Of a stretch of DNA of 49,770 bases, positions 1-7,873 are shown piece by piece (positions within the stretch are counted from its first letter, which is position 1; the number at the start of each line of letters is the position of its first letter). Under the pieces are notes generated by a model, which saw only the letters and a list, made by a program, of their open reading frames with translations, was not told the origin of the DNA and ran no database searches. The stretch covers positions 1-49,770 of the forward strand of contig CANEYR010000025.1 of assembly GCA_947444055.1 (NCBI GenBank). Direction: 5' to 3'. The position numbers were made by a program, and so were the translations under genes. The stretch is from Planctomycetota bacterium. Lineage in GTDB: Bacteria > Planctomycetota > UBA1135 > UBA2386.

Positions 1-1152
1 CTTGTTGGTCGGCCGCCCACGCCGCACGAACTCGATGCGTTTGCAGCGAATCCCGACGTGGCGGCGACGGCGGCGCGACTGGTCGGGCGCTCGGAGTTTG
101 CCGAGGTCTGGGGCGCGCACTTGGCGCGGTGGTTCGAGACGCCGATGGCGGCAGCCTTCGTCGAGGGCATTCGCAAGGGAGACAGTCTGACGACGATGGC
201 GCGCCGCGTTGCTCTTGGCACGCTCGGCGCGATCGAGAGTCTCGGGGATCCACGCGATCGTGCGGAGTACGTCGGCCGCGCCTTGCTCGGCATGCGCATC
301 GGTTGCGCGCGCTGTCACGATCACCCGTTGGATCGGTGGCGCCGTTCGGAGCACCTCGCCTTTAGCGCCTGCTTCGCGTTGCGTCGACCGGATGGAACCG
401 GCGGCACCATGGCGGGAGTGTTGTTTGACAACGACGACGGCAAAGCTGTCGAGCCGCAATTCCTGTCGCTCTCAGGAACGAACGCTGGGCCGGTTGCGGG
501 CGTCGCACTGCGGCAAGCCGTCGCCGACTTCGTGGTCGACCGCTCGCACGACGCGTGGGCTCGCAATGCCTGCAATCGGGTGTTCGCAAGCTTGTTCGGC
601 CGCGGTCTCGTCGAGCCGCTCGACGACCATCGCCTCGGCAATGCGCCGTGTGCGGCCAGCATGCTGCAGGCACTCGTCGAGCAGTTTCATCGCGGTGAAG
701 GCAGCCTTGCGGCCTTGGTGAGGTTCATCGTGACCTCCGCTGCCTATGCGGCGCCGACAGCGAGTGACGAAGGGCCAGCGGCCACGCACTTCGCGGCGCG
801 CGCCAGTCGGGCGCTGACGCCGGATGCCTATGTGCGCGCGGTCGACGCGGTGCTCGGGCGGGCCCCGTCGACGTCGCTGCCGACGAGCCCCTTGGCGCGC
901 GAACTGGCGTTGCGCAACGGTCCGTTGCTGCACGAAGTGTTGGCTGCTGGACATACCACGATCGATGCGACGTTCGAACTGGGCAGCACACCGCAGGAAC
1001 GCCTGGTCGAATTGTGGCGAACGGTGCTGTCACGGCCGCCGCGGGCCGCGGAAGTCGAACGCTTCCTGCCTGTCGCCACAGCCGACCTGTTGGCGTTCCG
1101 CGATCTAGCCTTTGCTCTGCTCACGGGCCGCGAGTTCGGCCACCGACGATGA
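1..1152 (+). CDS. DUF1549/DUF1553 family protein, 5' end missing
   Basis: The reading frame is open from the first base of the window, so the start lies to the left; about 383 residues are visible. The first residues (LVGRPPTPHELDAF) match the end of a DUF1549 helix block, and a CARCHDHPLDRW motif (codons from position 304) is the conserved cysteine/histidine site that closes DUF1549. From about position 520 the sequence fits DUF1553 (NACNRVFASLFGRGLVEP, then FIVTSAAYAAP). Family members are usually 800-1000 residues, often with a cytochrome c-like N-terminus, which cannot be seen here. They are abundant in Planctomycetota and their biochemical role is not established. The gene overlaps the next one by four bases (ATGA at 1149), which supports co-expression with a DUF1501 protein, the usual partner. 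Confidence 0.9.
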   Translation, partial: LVGRPPTPHELDAFAANPDVAATAARLVGRSEFAEVWGAHLARWFETPMAAAFVEGIRKGDSLTTMARRVALGTLGAIESLGDPRDRAEYVGRALLGMRIGCARCHDHPLDRWRRSEHLAFSACFALRRPDGTGGTMAGVLFDNDDGKAVEPQFLSLSGTNAGPVAGVALRQAVADFVVDRSHDAWARNACNRVFASLFGRGLVEPLDDHRLGNAPCAASMLQALVEQFHRGEGSLAALVRFIVTSAAYAAPTASDEGPAATHFAARASRALTPDAYVRAVDAVLGRAPSTSLPTSPLARELALRNGPLLHEVLAAGHTTIDATFELGSTPQERLVELWRTVLSRPPRAAEVERFLPVATADLLAFRDLAFALLTGREFGHRR

Positions 1153-2396
1153 ACCTCGATCGCCGTCAGTTCTGCCGTGGGCTCGCGGCGTTGCCGTTGC
1201 TCGGCCAGCAACTCGCGAACGGCGCGCGCCGTGGCCGACCCCGTTCGCTGATCGTGATCTGGCTCGACGGCGGCATGTCGCATCTCGACACCTTGGACTG
1301 CAAGCCCGAGGCATCGCCCGAAATCTGCGGCGATCTGCGCAGCATGCGCAGTGCAGTGGATGGCGTGTTCGTGTCGGAGCACTTGCCGCAGTTGGCCCAG
1401 CGCCTCGATCGCTGCGCGCTGCTGCGATCGGTGACGCATGGCGAAGGCAACCACGATCGTGGGTCGCACTTGTTGCTGACCGGCCAGCGGCCATCCCCGG
1501 TGCTGGTGCATCCGGCGCTTGGGGCGGTGTTTGGTCACGAAGAGAATACGGTGCTGCCGCCGTACGTGGCGATTCCACGTGCTGTCGAGTACGCGGGTGC
1601 GGGGTTCCTGCCGGGGCGGCGCGGGCCGTTCGTCGTGGGTGGAGATCCAGCCGCGGCCGACTTTGCCGTGCGCAATCTCGCCGCGGATCCGCAGCGGGTG
1701 CGGCCGCGCGCGCACGAGTTGCGGGCGGCGCTCGATGCGTTGGATGGACCACCGCGCGGCTCCCAGGAAGCGGAGCGCGACCACTTCGTCGCCATGGCCG
1801 CGCGGTTGTCGGCCGATGCGGCAGCTCGGCGATGGTTCGACCTCGGTGGCGAGTCGCCGACCTTGCGGCAGACGTATGGTCGGCACGGGCTCGGCCAATC
1901 GTGCCTGCTGGCGCGGCGGCTGGTGCAGGGCGGTGTGCGCACGGTGCTCGTTACCGACACCGGTTGGGATCACCACACTCAGATCAAGACCGGGCTGACC
2001 TATGGGTTTCCAGCGAAGTTGCGCGCGCTGGATGACGCCCTGTCCGCACTGCTCGACGATCTGCGCACGCAGCAGCTCGAGGACTCGGTGTTGGTGTATG
2101 TGGCAAGTGAGTTCGGGCGCACGCCGCGACTCAATCCTCTCGGCGGCCGCGATCACTGGCCGCGCGCGCAGAGCGTCTTGTTGTTTGGGGCGGGCATACG
2201 CCCGGCGGTGGTTGGCAGCACCGATGCGCGCGGCGAAGAGCCCGCAACTCGTGCGATTGCGCCAGCCGAAGTGATCGCGACGCTGGTGGCCGCACTCGGC
2301 CTTGACCCCGACCTCGTGTTGCACACCGCCGATGGTCGGCCAGTGCGACTGATCGCCGACGAGGCAGCACCGGTGCATGAGGTGCTGCGAACATGA
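1149..2396 (+). CDS. DUF1501 family protein with Tat-type signal
   Basis: A 415-residue protein of the DUF1501 family (sulfatase/alkaline-phosphatase-like fold). The N-terminus reads MNLDRRQFCRGLAALPLL: a twin-arginine motif followed by a hydrophobic stretch, so export by the Tat route is likely. Typical blocks are visible: LIVIWLDGGMSHLDTLD near residues 34-50 (metal-binding region of the fold), GEGNHDRGSHLLLTGQRPSP near 98-117, and VYVASEFGRTPRLNPLGGRDHWPRA in the C-terminal third. The start at 1149 is chosen because it overlaps the upstream stop (ATGA) and gives a complete Tat signal. DUF1501 proteins nearly always accompany DUF1549/DUF1553 proteins in planctomycetes; the shared substrate is unknown. 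Confidence 0.92.
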   Translation: MNLDRRQFCRGLAALPLLGQQLANGARRGRPRSLIVIWLDGGMSHLDTLDCKPEASPEICGDLRSMRSAVDGVFVSEHLPQLAQRLDRCALLRSVTHGEGNHDRGSHLLLTGQRPSPVLVHPALGAVFGHEENTVLPPYVAIPRAVEYAGAGFLPGRRGPFVVGGDPAAADFAVRNLAADPQRVRPRAHELRAALDALDGPPRGSQEAERDHFVAMAARLSADAAARRWFDLGGESPTLRQTYGRHGLGQSCLLARRLVQGGVRTVLVTDTGWDHHTQIKTGLTYGFPAKLRALDDALSALLDDLRTQQLEDSVLVYVASEFGRTPRLNPLGGRDHWPRAQSVLLFGAGIRPAVVGSTDARGEEPATRAIAPAEVIATLVAALGLDPDLVLHTADGRPVRLIADEAAPVHEVLRT

Positions 2397-3178
2397 AGGG
2401 TTGGCTCGTGCTCGCGACGCTCAGTGCGTGCATGCACAGTCGGCGCGACCACGTGGGGCCGATCACGGCGATCACGCTGGTTGGGCAGCGCACGTTTTCC
2501 TGTTCGCAAGCGGGCGTGGGCGAGCAGACGCCGACTGGCATGCGCTGGTTCGCCGATCCTGGGGTGCGAGCCTTCGCGCTGGCGGGATTGGCCGGGGACG
2601 AGGGTGCCTGGTTGCTCGTCGGTGGGGGAGCGCCGGCGCAGAGTGGTGAGTTGGTGTTGCTGACGGGTGCGGGGGGCGTGTTGGCTCGCCGTCAGGTCGC
2701 CGAAGACCTGGTCTACGCGGTGGCCGTCACGTCGCCGTCCTTGGCCGCCGCGGCGTGCGCGGATGGTCGGGTGTTGACGCTGGCGCTGCCGCATCTCGAT
2801 GAGCAACGAACGCGGTGGCGCCACGGCGGCCCGGCGGTGGCCGTGGCGTTCTCTCCTGACGGCTCGTTGCTTGCGAGTGCAGGCCACGACGGCAAGGTGC
2901 TGTTCGGTTGCCCAGTGGGGGACATGCCGCCGCAAGCTCTGCTCGACCACACCGCGGCGGTGACGTGTCTGGCCTGGTCAGCGGACGGGCGGCACTTGGC
3001 GTCGGGTGCGCGCGATGGCAAGGTGCGCCTGCACGATCGCTCCGGGCACTTGCTGCACACGTGGCAACGCCTTGGCGGCGCGCTGACGTCGGTCAGCTTT
3101 CGCACGGGCGAACTCGAGTGCTTGGTCGCTAGTCGCCCCGGCGTGTCAGCGCGGCTGGCCGTTCTCGTTCTGCCGTGA
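2393..3178 (+). CDS. WD40-repeat lipoprotein-like protein
   Basis: A 261-residue protein starting four bases inside the DUF1501 gene (ATGA). The N-terminus MKGWLVLATLSACMHS looks like a short lipoprotein signal with lipobox LSAC, though the hydrophobic part is short. Residues about 135-240 carry WD40-type repeats (VAVAFSPDGSLLASAGHDGKV, CLAWSADGRHLASGARDGKVRLHD). Only two or three repeats are clear, fewer than the seven of a closed propeller, so the N-terminal half may hold degenerate blades. WD40 proteins are common partners of DUF1549/DUF1501 operons and probably act in protein-protein contacts at the cell surface. No catalytic motif is visible. Confidence 0.8.
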   Translation: MKGWLVLATLSACMHSRRDHVGPITAITLVGQRTFSCSQAGVGEQTPTGMRWFADPGVRAFALAGLAGDEGAWLLVGGGAPAQSGELVLLTGAGGVLARRQVAEDLVYAVAVTSPSLAAAACADGRVLTLALPHLDEQRTRWRHGGPAVAVAFSPDGSLLASAGHDGKVLFGCPVGDMPPQALLDHTAAVTCLAWSADGRHLASGARDGKVRLHDRSGHLLHTWQRLGGALTSVSFRTGELECLVASRPGVSARLAVLVLP

Positions 3179-3253
3179 GGCCTTGGCCGTCGCCATCGTC
3201 AAAGAGGGCGTGGGGCGCGCCCAGGCGATGGCATCAGGCCGTCAGAGGAAGTG

Positions 3254-3283
3254 GCTTGCTTACAGGCAAGCAGCATATATGCT
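3254..3283 (+). promoter_or_regulatory. Palindromic operator/promoter of the NAD-salvage operon
   Basis: Two adjacent palindromes lie just before the NrtR-like gene. The first is GCTTGC-N6-GCAAGC (3254-3271); the second is the perfect 12-mer AGCATATATGCT (3272-3283). A possible promoter overlaps both: TTGCTT (3256-3261), 16 bases, TATGCT (3278-3283), which would place the transcript start at about 3290, the A of the gene's ATG. No Shine-Dalgarno site precedes that ATG, so a leaderless mRNA is possible. The arrangement fits autoregulation by the first gene; the specific binding is inference. Confidence 0.55.
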
Positions 3284-3289
3284 ACATGC

Positions 3290-4021
3290 ATGGAAGAGAC
3301 CGTTGAAGGCCTCGATCGCTTCCCGCACCCGCACCTGGCGGTCGACATCGCCTTGCTCACGCTGCACGCGGGCGCCCTGCACGCGTTGCTGTTGCGTCGC
3401 ACCGAGGCACCGTTCGCTGGGGCCCTGAGTTTGCCCGGCAGCTTTGTGCGCGTGCGCGAAGCGGTGGACGCCGCCGCTGCCCGCGTGCTGGCCGAGAAGT
3501 GTGGGCTGCGCGATGTCTTCTTGGAGCAGCTGTTCACCTTCGGCGACGTCAAGCGCGACCCTCGCGGCCGCGTCGTCAGCGTCGCCCACTACGCGCTGGT
3601 CCCGGCCGCTCGGCTGCAAGCGGTGATGACGGCGTACGACTTGCAGCTCTTGCGCATCGTGGTGCCATGGCCTTTGCACCAAGGCGGTGCGGTGCAGGTC
3701 GTCGGCGAAGACCAAAAGGCGGTGCGCTTGGCCTTCGACCATGCGGACATTCTCGGCACCACCGTGCAGCGCCTGCGCGGCAAGATCGACTACGCCCCCG
3801 TCGGCTTCGAACTGCTGCCGCCGCAGTTCACGTTGCTCGACTTGCTCGAGGTGCACCAAGCCGTGCTCGGACGCGAACTCAACAAGGACTCGTTTCGTCG
3901 GCGACTCTTGAGCTCAGGGTTGTTGTCGGCGACCGGTCGACAACGCAGCGGCGTGGCGTATCGGCCGGCCGCGCTATTTCGTTTTCGCGCCACGGGCCGT
4001 GGCAAGGGAAAGAAGGCATGA
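3290..4021 (+). CDS. nrtR: NrtR-like Nudix transcriptional regulator of NAD metabolism
   Basis: A 243-residue protein with the two-part layout of the NrtR family: an N-terminal Nudix-fold domain (about residues 10-150) and a C-terminal winged helix (about 165-235; PPQFTLLDLLEVHQAVLGRELNKDSFRRRLLSSGLL is split here as PPQFTLLDLLEVHQ and SFRRRLLSSGLL). The Nudix box is degenerate: where the catalytic core reads REUxEExGU the protein has RVLAEKCGL, and the first glycine of the box is a serine, so hydrolase activity is unlikely and ligand sensing (ADP-ribose in known members) is the expected role. It heads an operon with a PRPP synthetase-like protein and NadV, the expected regulon. The ATG at 3290 is preferred over a GTG at 3251 because the family starts shortly before the first Nudix strand and 3251 lies within the palindromes. 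Confidence 0.88.
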   Translation: MEETVEGLDRFPHPHLAVDIALLTLHAGALHALLLRRTEAPFAGALSLPGSFVRVREAVDAAAARVLAEKCGLRDVFLEQLFTFGDVKRDPRGRVVSVAHYALVPAARLQAVMTAYDLQLLRIVVPWPLHQGGAVQVVGEDQKAVRLAFDHADILGTTVQRLRGKIDYAPVGFELLPPQFTLLDLLEVHQAVLGRELNKDSFRRRLLSSGLLSATGRQRSGVAYRPAALFRFRATGRGKGKKA

Positions 4022-4878
4022 ACGACTTCACGACGTTTGATGAACGACTCGCGAGCATCTGGCGGTATCCCGGCGGCGAAGTCGGGGTACGCGCGACCCT
4101 GACTGCAGCGCCGACGCGTCTGCTGGCGCGTGTGCAAAGCAGTGAGGACTTGGTCGCACTGCTGATGTACCTCGCCGCGGTACCTCTTCAGGTGCAGACG
4201 GTGTGCGTTCCGTACCTGCCCTACGCGCGGCAGGACCGGGTCGCGGTTCCCGGCGATCCGTTCGCGATCGATGTGCTGGCGCGGCTGTTGGTGAGCAGCG
4301 GCGTGCGCGAGTTCGTGGCCCTCGATGCGCACTCCCCGGCGTCGCTGGCGGCGTTCGCGGCAGCCGGTGGCCAGCTGGCGAACGTCGCCGCGGCCCCGTT
4401 CCTCGATCGCTACTTGACGACGTTGCGGGCCGAGCCGGGGCGCCCGGTGTGGTTTGTTGCGCCGGACAAGGGCGCTCGCACTCGCACCACGATGAGCGCC
4501 AACGCGCTGGCGCGTCCGGACCGCCCGATTGGCGTGATCCACTGCGCCAAGGTTCGCGATCCAGTCACCGGCAAGCTGCAGGGTTTCGTCGTGGACGACA
4601 CGGACAGCCCCACCGCGCTCGGTGCCGACCCTCTGGTCGTCATCGTCGATGACATCTGTGATGGCGGCGGCACGTTCTTCGGAGTCGCGCAGGCGCTGCG
4701 AACACACTACGGCTCGACGCCGCTGCACCTCTGGACCAGCCATGGCATCTACAGCCGCGGCCTGGACGAACTGTTGCGGACCTTCGCGACACTGGGCAGC
4801 ACCGACTCGTTCCGACACTGCCACACGCATGAACGCCAACTGACTATTCCCCTGCAGACGAAGGAGTCTTCGCGGTGA
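4018..4878 (+). CDS. Ribose-phosphate pyrophosphokinase-like protein (PRPP synthetase family)
   Basis: A 286-residue member of the PRPP synthetase/phosphoribosyltransferase family. Two hallmark sites are visible: PYLPYARQDR (residues 65-74), the ATP-binding loop of PRPP synthetases, and VVIVDDICDGGGTF (207-220), the PRPP-binding loop. It is somewhat shorter than housekeeping PrsA (about 310-320 residues). It would form 5-phosphoribosyl 1-diphosphate from ribose 5-phosphate and ATP. It starts four bases inside the regulator gene (ATGA) and overlaps nadV by four bases, so it very likely supplies PRPP to the nicotinamide phosphoribosyltransferase encoded next. It is probably a salvage-dedicated paralogue, with the main prs elsewhere (inference). 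Confidence 0.87.
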   Translation: MNDFTTFDERLASIWRYPGGEVGVRATLTAAPTRLLARVQSSEDLVALLMYLAAVPLQVQTVCVPYLPYARQDRVAVPGDPFAIDVLARLLVSSGVREFVALDAHSPASLAAFAAAGGQLANVAAAPFLDRYLTTLRAEPGRPVWFVAPDKGARTRTTMSANALARPDRPIGVIHCAKVRDPVTGKLQGFVVDDTDSPTALGADPLVVIVDDICDGGGTFFGVAQALRTHYGSTPLHLWTSHGIYSRGLDELLRTFATLGSTDSFRHCHTHERQLTIPLQTKESSR

Positions 4879-6374
4879 ACATGATCCCAGCCTTGGTCCT
4901 GACGGACTTTTATAAGACCGACCATCGCCGCCAGTTTCCCGACGGCACCACGCTCGTCTACTCGAACTTCACGCCTCGCGGCAGTCGCATCGAGAACGTC
5001 GAGCACGTGGTGTTCTTCGGGCTGCAGTACTTTGTCGCCGAGTACCTGCAGCGACGGTTCCAGGACACCTTCTTTGCGCTGCCAAAGGCGGTTGCAATCG
5101 GCGCCTACCAGCGTCGCCTCGACAACTCGCTCGGCAAAGGCGCGGTGCCGGTCGACCACGTGGAAGCCTTGCACGACCTCGGCCACCTGCCACTGCGCAT
5201 CAAGGCGTTGCCCGAAGGCACGCGCGTGCCCATGCAGGTGCCGACGCACACGATCGAGAACACCGACCCGCGCTTTGCGTGGTTGACCAACTTCATCGAA
5301 ACGATGATGAGCGCGGTCGTGTGGGGGCCATGCACTTCGGCGACGATCGCCAATCAGTACCGGCGCGTATTCGAGCAGTGGGCCGCGAAGACCGGTGCGC
5401 CGCGCGAATTTGTGCCGTGGCAGGGCCATGACTTTTCGTTCCGTGGCATGTTCGGCATCGAAGCCGCGTGCCTGAGTGGCGCTGGCCACCTGCTGTCATT
5501 CACCGGCACCGACACGATCCCAGCGATCGACTTCCTTGAGCAGTACTACGGCGCCGATTGCACGCGCGAACTGATTGGCGGCAGCGTGCCGGCCACCGAG
5601 CACGCCGTGATGTGCGCCGGCGGCAAGGAGACGGAACTCGAGACCTATCGGCGACTGCTGACCAAGGTCTACCCACAGGGCATCGTCAGTGTCGTCAGCG
5701 ACACGTGGGACTTCTTTCGCGTCATCACCGACCTCTTGCCGCAGCTGAAGAACGAAATCCTTGGCCGCAACGGCAAGCTCGTCATTCGTCCCGACAGTGG
5801 GGATCCGGTGCTCATCCTTGTCGGCGACCCGAGTGCAGAATCGGGTAGCCCCGAACAGCGCGGCCTGATCGAACTGCTGTGGCAGATCTTTGGTGGCAGC
5901 ACGACCTCGACCGGTCACAAGGTGCTCGATTCGCACATCGGCGCGATCTACGGCGACTCGATCACGCTCGAACGCCAAGCGGCGATCCTGGCCGGTCTCG
6001 CCAACAAGGGCTTCGCGTCGAGCAATGTCGTGCTCGGGATCGGCAGCTACACCTACCAGCACGTCACGCGCGACACGTTTGGGTTCGCGATGAAGGCGAC
6101 GTTCTGCCACGTGAACGGGGAGGATCGCGAGATCTTCAAGCAGCCGCGCACGGACAGCAAAAAGAACAGCCACCGTGGCCTGATCGCGGTGCGACGTGAT
6201 GCGGAGGGGGAACTGCGTGCGCACTTCCCGGTGTCGCGCGCCGAAGAACAGAGTGAGCAGAACCTGCTGCGCACGGTGTTCGAGAACGGTCGGCTGGTTC
6301 ACCGTCAGACGCTTGGTGAAATCCGGGCGACGGTGGAACGCGAGTTGGCGGTGGGGACCGCGCGGGCCCGGTGA
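4875..6374 (+). CDS. nadV: Nicotinamide phosphoribosyltransferase (NAMPT/NadV)
   Basis: A 499-residue protein matching the NAMPT family over its full length (human NAMPT is 491). It converts nicotinamide plus PRPP to nicotinamide mononucleotide, the first step of the NAD salvage route that does not deamidate. Recognisable sites: LTDFYKTDHRRQFP at the N-terminus, GTDTIPA (211-217, substrate aspartate), VPATEH (238-243) with the catalytic-type histidine, SVVSDTWDFF (272-281) and VIRPDSGDP (303-311). The GTG at 4875 is chosen: AAGGAG at 4861-4866 is spaced eight bases before it, and it overlaps the previous stop; an ATG at 4881 is the alternative. It is the third gene of the regulator-PRPP synthetase-NadV operon. 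Confidence 0.94.
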   Translation: MNMIPALVLTDFYKTDHRRQFPDGTTLVYSNFTPRGSRIENVEHVVFFGLQYFVAEYLQRRFQDTFFALPKAVAIGAYQRRLDNSLGKGAVPVDHVEALHDLGHLPLRIKALPEGTRVPMQVPTHTIENTDPRFAWLTNFIETMMSAVVWGPCTSATIANQYRRVFEQWAAKTGAPREFVPWQGHDFSFRGMFGIEAACLSGAGHLLSFTGTDTIPAIDFLEQYYGADCTRELIGGSVPATEHAVMCAGGKETELETYRRLLTKVYPQGIVSVVSDTWDFFRVITDLLPQLKNEILGRNGKLVIRPDSGDPVLILVGDPSAESGSPEQRGLIELLWQIFGGSTTSTGHKVLDSHIGAIYGDSITLERQAAILAGLANKGFASSNVVLGIGSYTYQHVTRDTFGFAMKATFCHVNGEDREIFKQPRTDSKKNSHRGLIAVRRDAEGELRAHFPVSRAEEQSEQNLLRTVFENGRLVHRQTLGEIRATVERELAVGTARAR

Positions 6375-6444
6375 GCGATTTGCAGCCGACTCTCGCGCTT
6401 TCTGCACCTGGGTGACGCCCCCCGGCGCAGGCGGCAGGAAGTCG

Positions 6445-6472
6445 TAGACATGCGGCAGGCCCGCGCTACACT
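6445..6472 (+). promoter_or_regulatory. Sigma70-type promoter of the tRNA-Gln pair
   Basis: TAGACA (6445-6450, five of six bases of the -35 consensus) is followed after 16 bases by TACACT (6467-6472). The predicted transcript start, around 6479, lies a few bases before the first tRNA-Gln. Confidence 0.65.
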
Positions 6473-6483
6473 CCCGCCCCCAA

Positions 6484-6558
6484 TACCCCGTGGTGTAACG
6501 GTAGCACAGCAGGTTTTGGTCCTGTTGGTTCCTGGTTCAAATCCAGGCGGGGTAACCA
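6484..6558 (+). tRNA. tRNA-Gln (anticodon TTG)
   Basis: A complete cloverleaf: acceptor TACCCCG pairs with CGGGGTA, the T arm is CCTGG-TTCAAAT-CCAGG, and the anticodon arm GCAGG-TTTTGGT-CCTGT gives anticodon TTG. The discriminator A (6555) and CCA end (6556-6558) are encoded. It reads CAA codons. Confidence 0.95.
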
Positions 6559-6591
6559 TCCGCGAGGCTTCGCTTTGCGTGGCCTCGCGGA
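6559..6591 (+). repeat. Hairpin between the two tRNA-Gln genes
   Basis: TCCGCGAGGC (6559-6568) and GCCTCGCGGA (6582-6591) form a perfect ten-base stem with a 13-base loop directly after the CCA of the first tRNA. AGTTCTTTC follows. It may be a processing element or a weak attenuator between the two tRNAs. Confidence 0.6.
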
Positions 6592-6617
6592 AGTTCTTTC
6601 AAGTGAATGGTTTACGC

Positions 6618-6691
6618 TGCCCCGTGGTGTAACGGTAGCACAACAGGTTCTGGTCCTGTTTGTAAAGGTTCAAATCCTTTCGGGGTAACCA
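6618..6691 (+). tRNA. tRNA-Gln (anticodon CTG)
   Basis: Acceptor TGCCCCG (one G-T pair) pairs with CGGGGTA. The anticodon arm ACAGG-TTCTGGT-CCTGT gives anticodon CTG, the T arm is AAAGG-TTCAAAT-CCTTT, and CCA is encoded (6689-6691). The D arm is identical to that of the preceding tRNA-Gln, so the two are recent or co-maintained paralogues. It reads CAG codons. Confidence 0.95.
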
Positions 6692-6695
6692 CCCG

Positions 6696-6732
6696 CGCGC
6701 GGCTTCGGGTCAACCGAGGCCGCGCGTTTTTG
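6696..6732 (+). terminator. Rho-independent terminator after the tRNA-Gln pair
   Basis: CGCGCGGC-T-TCGG (6696-6708) pairs with CCGA-G-GCCGCGCG (6714-6726) around a five-base loop, followed by TTTTTG. It starts five bases after the second tRNA's CCA and lies 18 bases before the end of the convergent dGTPase gene. Confidence 0.85.
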
Positions 6733-6750
6733 TTGGCACAGCTGCTGCCG

Positions 6751-7836
6751 TCAGTCGGTGGCGCGGTGCAGGTAGCGGTCGGTCATGCCGGCGATGTAGT
6801 CGCAGACGGTGCGATGCAAGCCGTCACGAGGGATGCGCGCGCGCGCCGACTCCGGCATCGAGACCTGGTCGGCGAGCAGCGCCGAGAACAGCTTGCGGAT
6901 GCGCGCGGCCCCGTCGTTCATGACGGTCAGCACCCGCGGCGATTTGTAGAAGCGAAGCCGCAAGAACTCGAGCAGTTCCTGCGCCATCACTGTCATCGCG
7001 CTGCTGTGTTGCACGCGCGGGGGCGCGGATCCGCTCGGAGCGTCGGCAATTGCCGCGTCGATGGTCTCGACGAGGTCGTGGATCAGCAGCGACGCAACTT
7101 CGCTCACGATGCGCTGCCGATTGTCGCCGCCAGCCGCGGCGCGCGCGAGTTGCCATAGGCGCAGGCCAGCCGCTTCCTCTTCGCGGAAGAGCCCAGCGCG
7201 CAGACCGTCATCGAGGTCGTGGCTGAGGTAGGCAATCTTGTCGCAGAGATCGACGAGGTGCGCTTCGATCGGCATCGAGCCCTTCGGCATCAGGTCGGGG
7301 CTGACCGGGAACCCATCGGGAATGCGCCCCTTCAGCAAACTGGTGCGGACCGCCCGCGTCAGGTTGAGCCCGTGGCCGTGGCCGTAGCGATCCTCGAGGT
7401 AGTCGACAATGCGAGCGCCTTGCGCGTTGTGCCGGAAGCCGCCGTGGGCGTGCATGGCCTCGTGCAGGGCCTCCTCGCCGACATGGCCAAACGGTGGGTG
7501 TCCGAGGTCGTGGGCGAGGGCTACCGCTTCGGCGAGGTCATCGTTGCAGCGCAGGGCGCGGGCGACGCTGCGCGCCATTTGCGCCACTTCCAGCGAATGC
7601 GTCATGCGACTGCGGAAGTGGTCGCCCTCGAACGCCGCCACCACCTGCGTCTTGTGCTGCAACCGCCGAAAGGCGGTGGCGTGCAGGACTCGATCGCGGT
7701 CGCGCTGGAACACCGTCCGCAGCGGATCCTCGGGTTCTGGCAGACGTCGGCAGCCGCCATTCCGGCTCGGTGTTGCCCACGGACTGAGCCAGCGCAGCTC
7801 CCGGTCTTCGTGGTCTTCGCGGCGTAACCAGACCAT
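6751..7836 (-). CDS. dgt: dGTPase-like HD-domain triphosphohydrolase
   Basis: A 361-residue protein of the deoxyguanosinetriphosphate triphosphohydrolase-like family, which hydrolyses dNTPs to deoxynucleosides and triphosphate. The HD-domain metal ligands are visible: H80 in RSRMTHSLEVAQ, H109-D110 in AHDLGHPPFGHVGEEAL, and the later aspartate in CDKIAYLSHDLDD. The N-terminal RDRDRVLHATAFRRLQHKTQV block (given here as RDRDRVLHATAFRRLQ) is also characteristic. The length fits the short, dgt-like type-2 branch rather than E. coli Dgt (505). The ATG at 7836 has TAGGGA immediately before it with almost no spacing, so translation initiation may be weak or the start slightly different. Confidence 0.9.
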   Translation of the reverse strand: MVWLRREDHEDRELRWLSPWATPSRNGGCRRLPEPEDPLRTVFQRDRDRVLHATAFRRLQHKTQVVAAFEGDHFRSRMTHSLEVAQMARSVARALRCNDDLAEAVALAHDLGHPPFGHVGEEALHEAMHAHGGFRHNAQGARIVDYLEDRYGHGHGLNLTRAVRTSLLKGRIPDGFPVSPDLMPKGSMPIEAHLVDLCDKIAYLSHDLDDGLRAGLFREEEAAGLRLWQLARAAAGGDNRQRIVSEVASLLIHDLVETIDAAIADAPSGSAPPRVQHSSAMTVMAQELLEFLRLRFYKSPRVLTVMNDGAARIRKLFSALLADQVSMPESARARIPRDGLHRTVCDYIAGMTDRYLHRATD

Positions 7837-7873
7837 TCCCTACAGGCTAGTGCGCGCGGCACGGAAAAAGGAA

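Noticed and set aside
828-2378. Long minus-strand frame of 516 codons opposite the DUF1553 and DUF1501 genes
   Set aside because: It is antisense to two well-supported genes, has no recognisable family, and reflects the third-position GC bias of the opposite strand.
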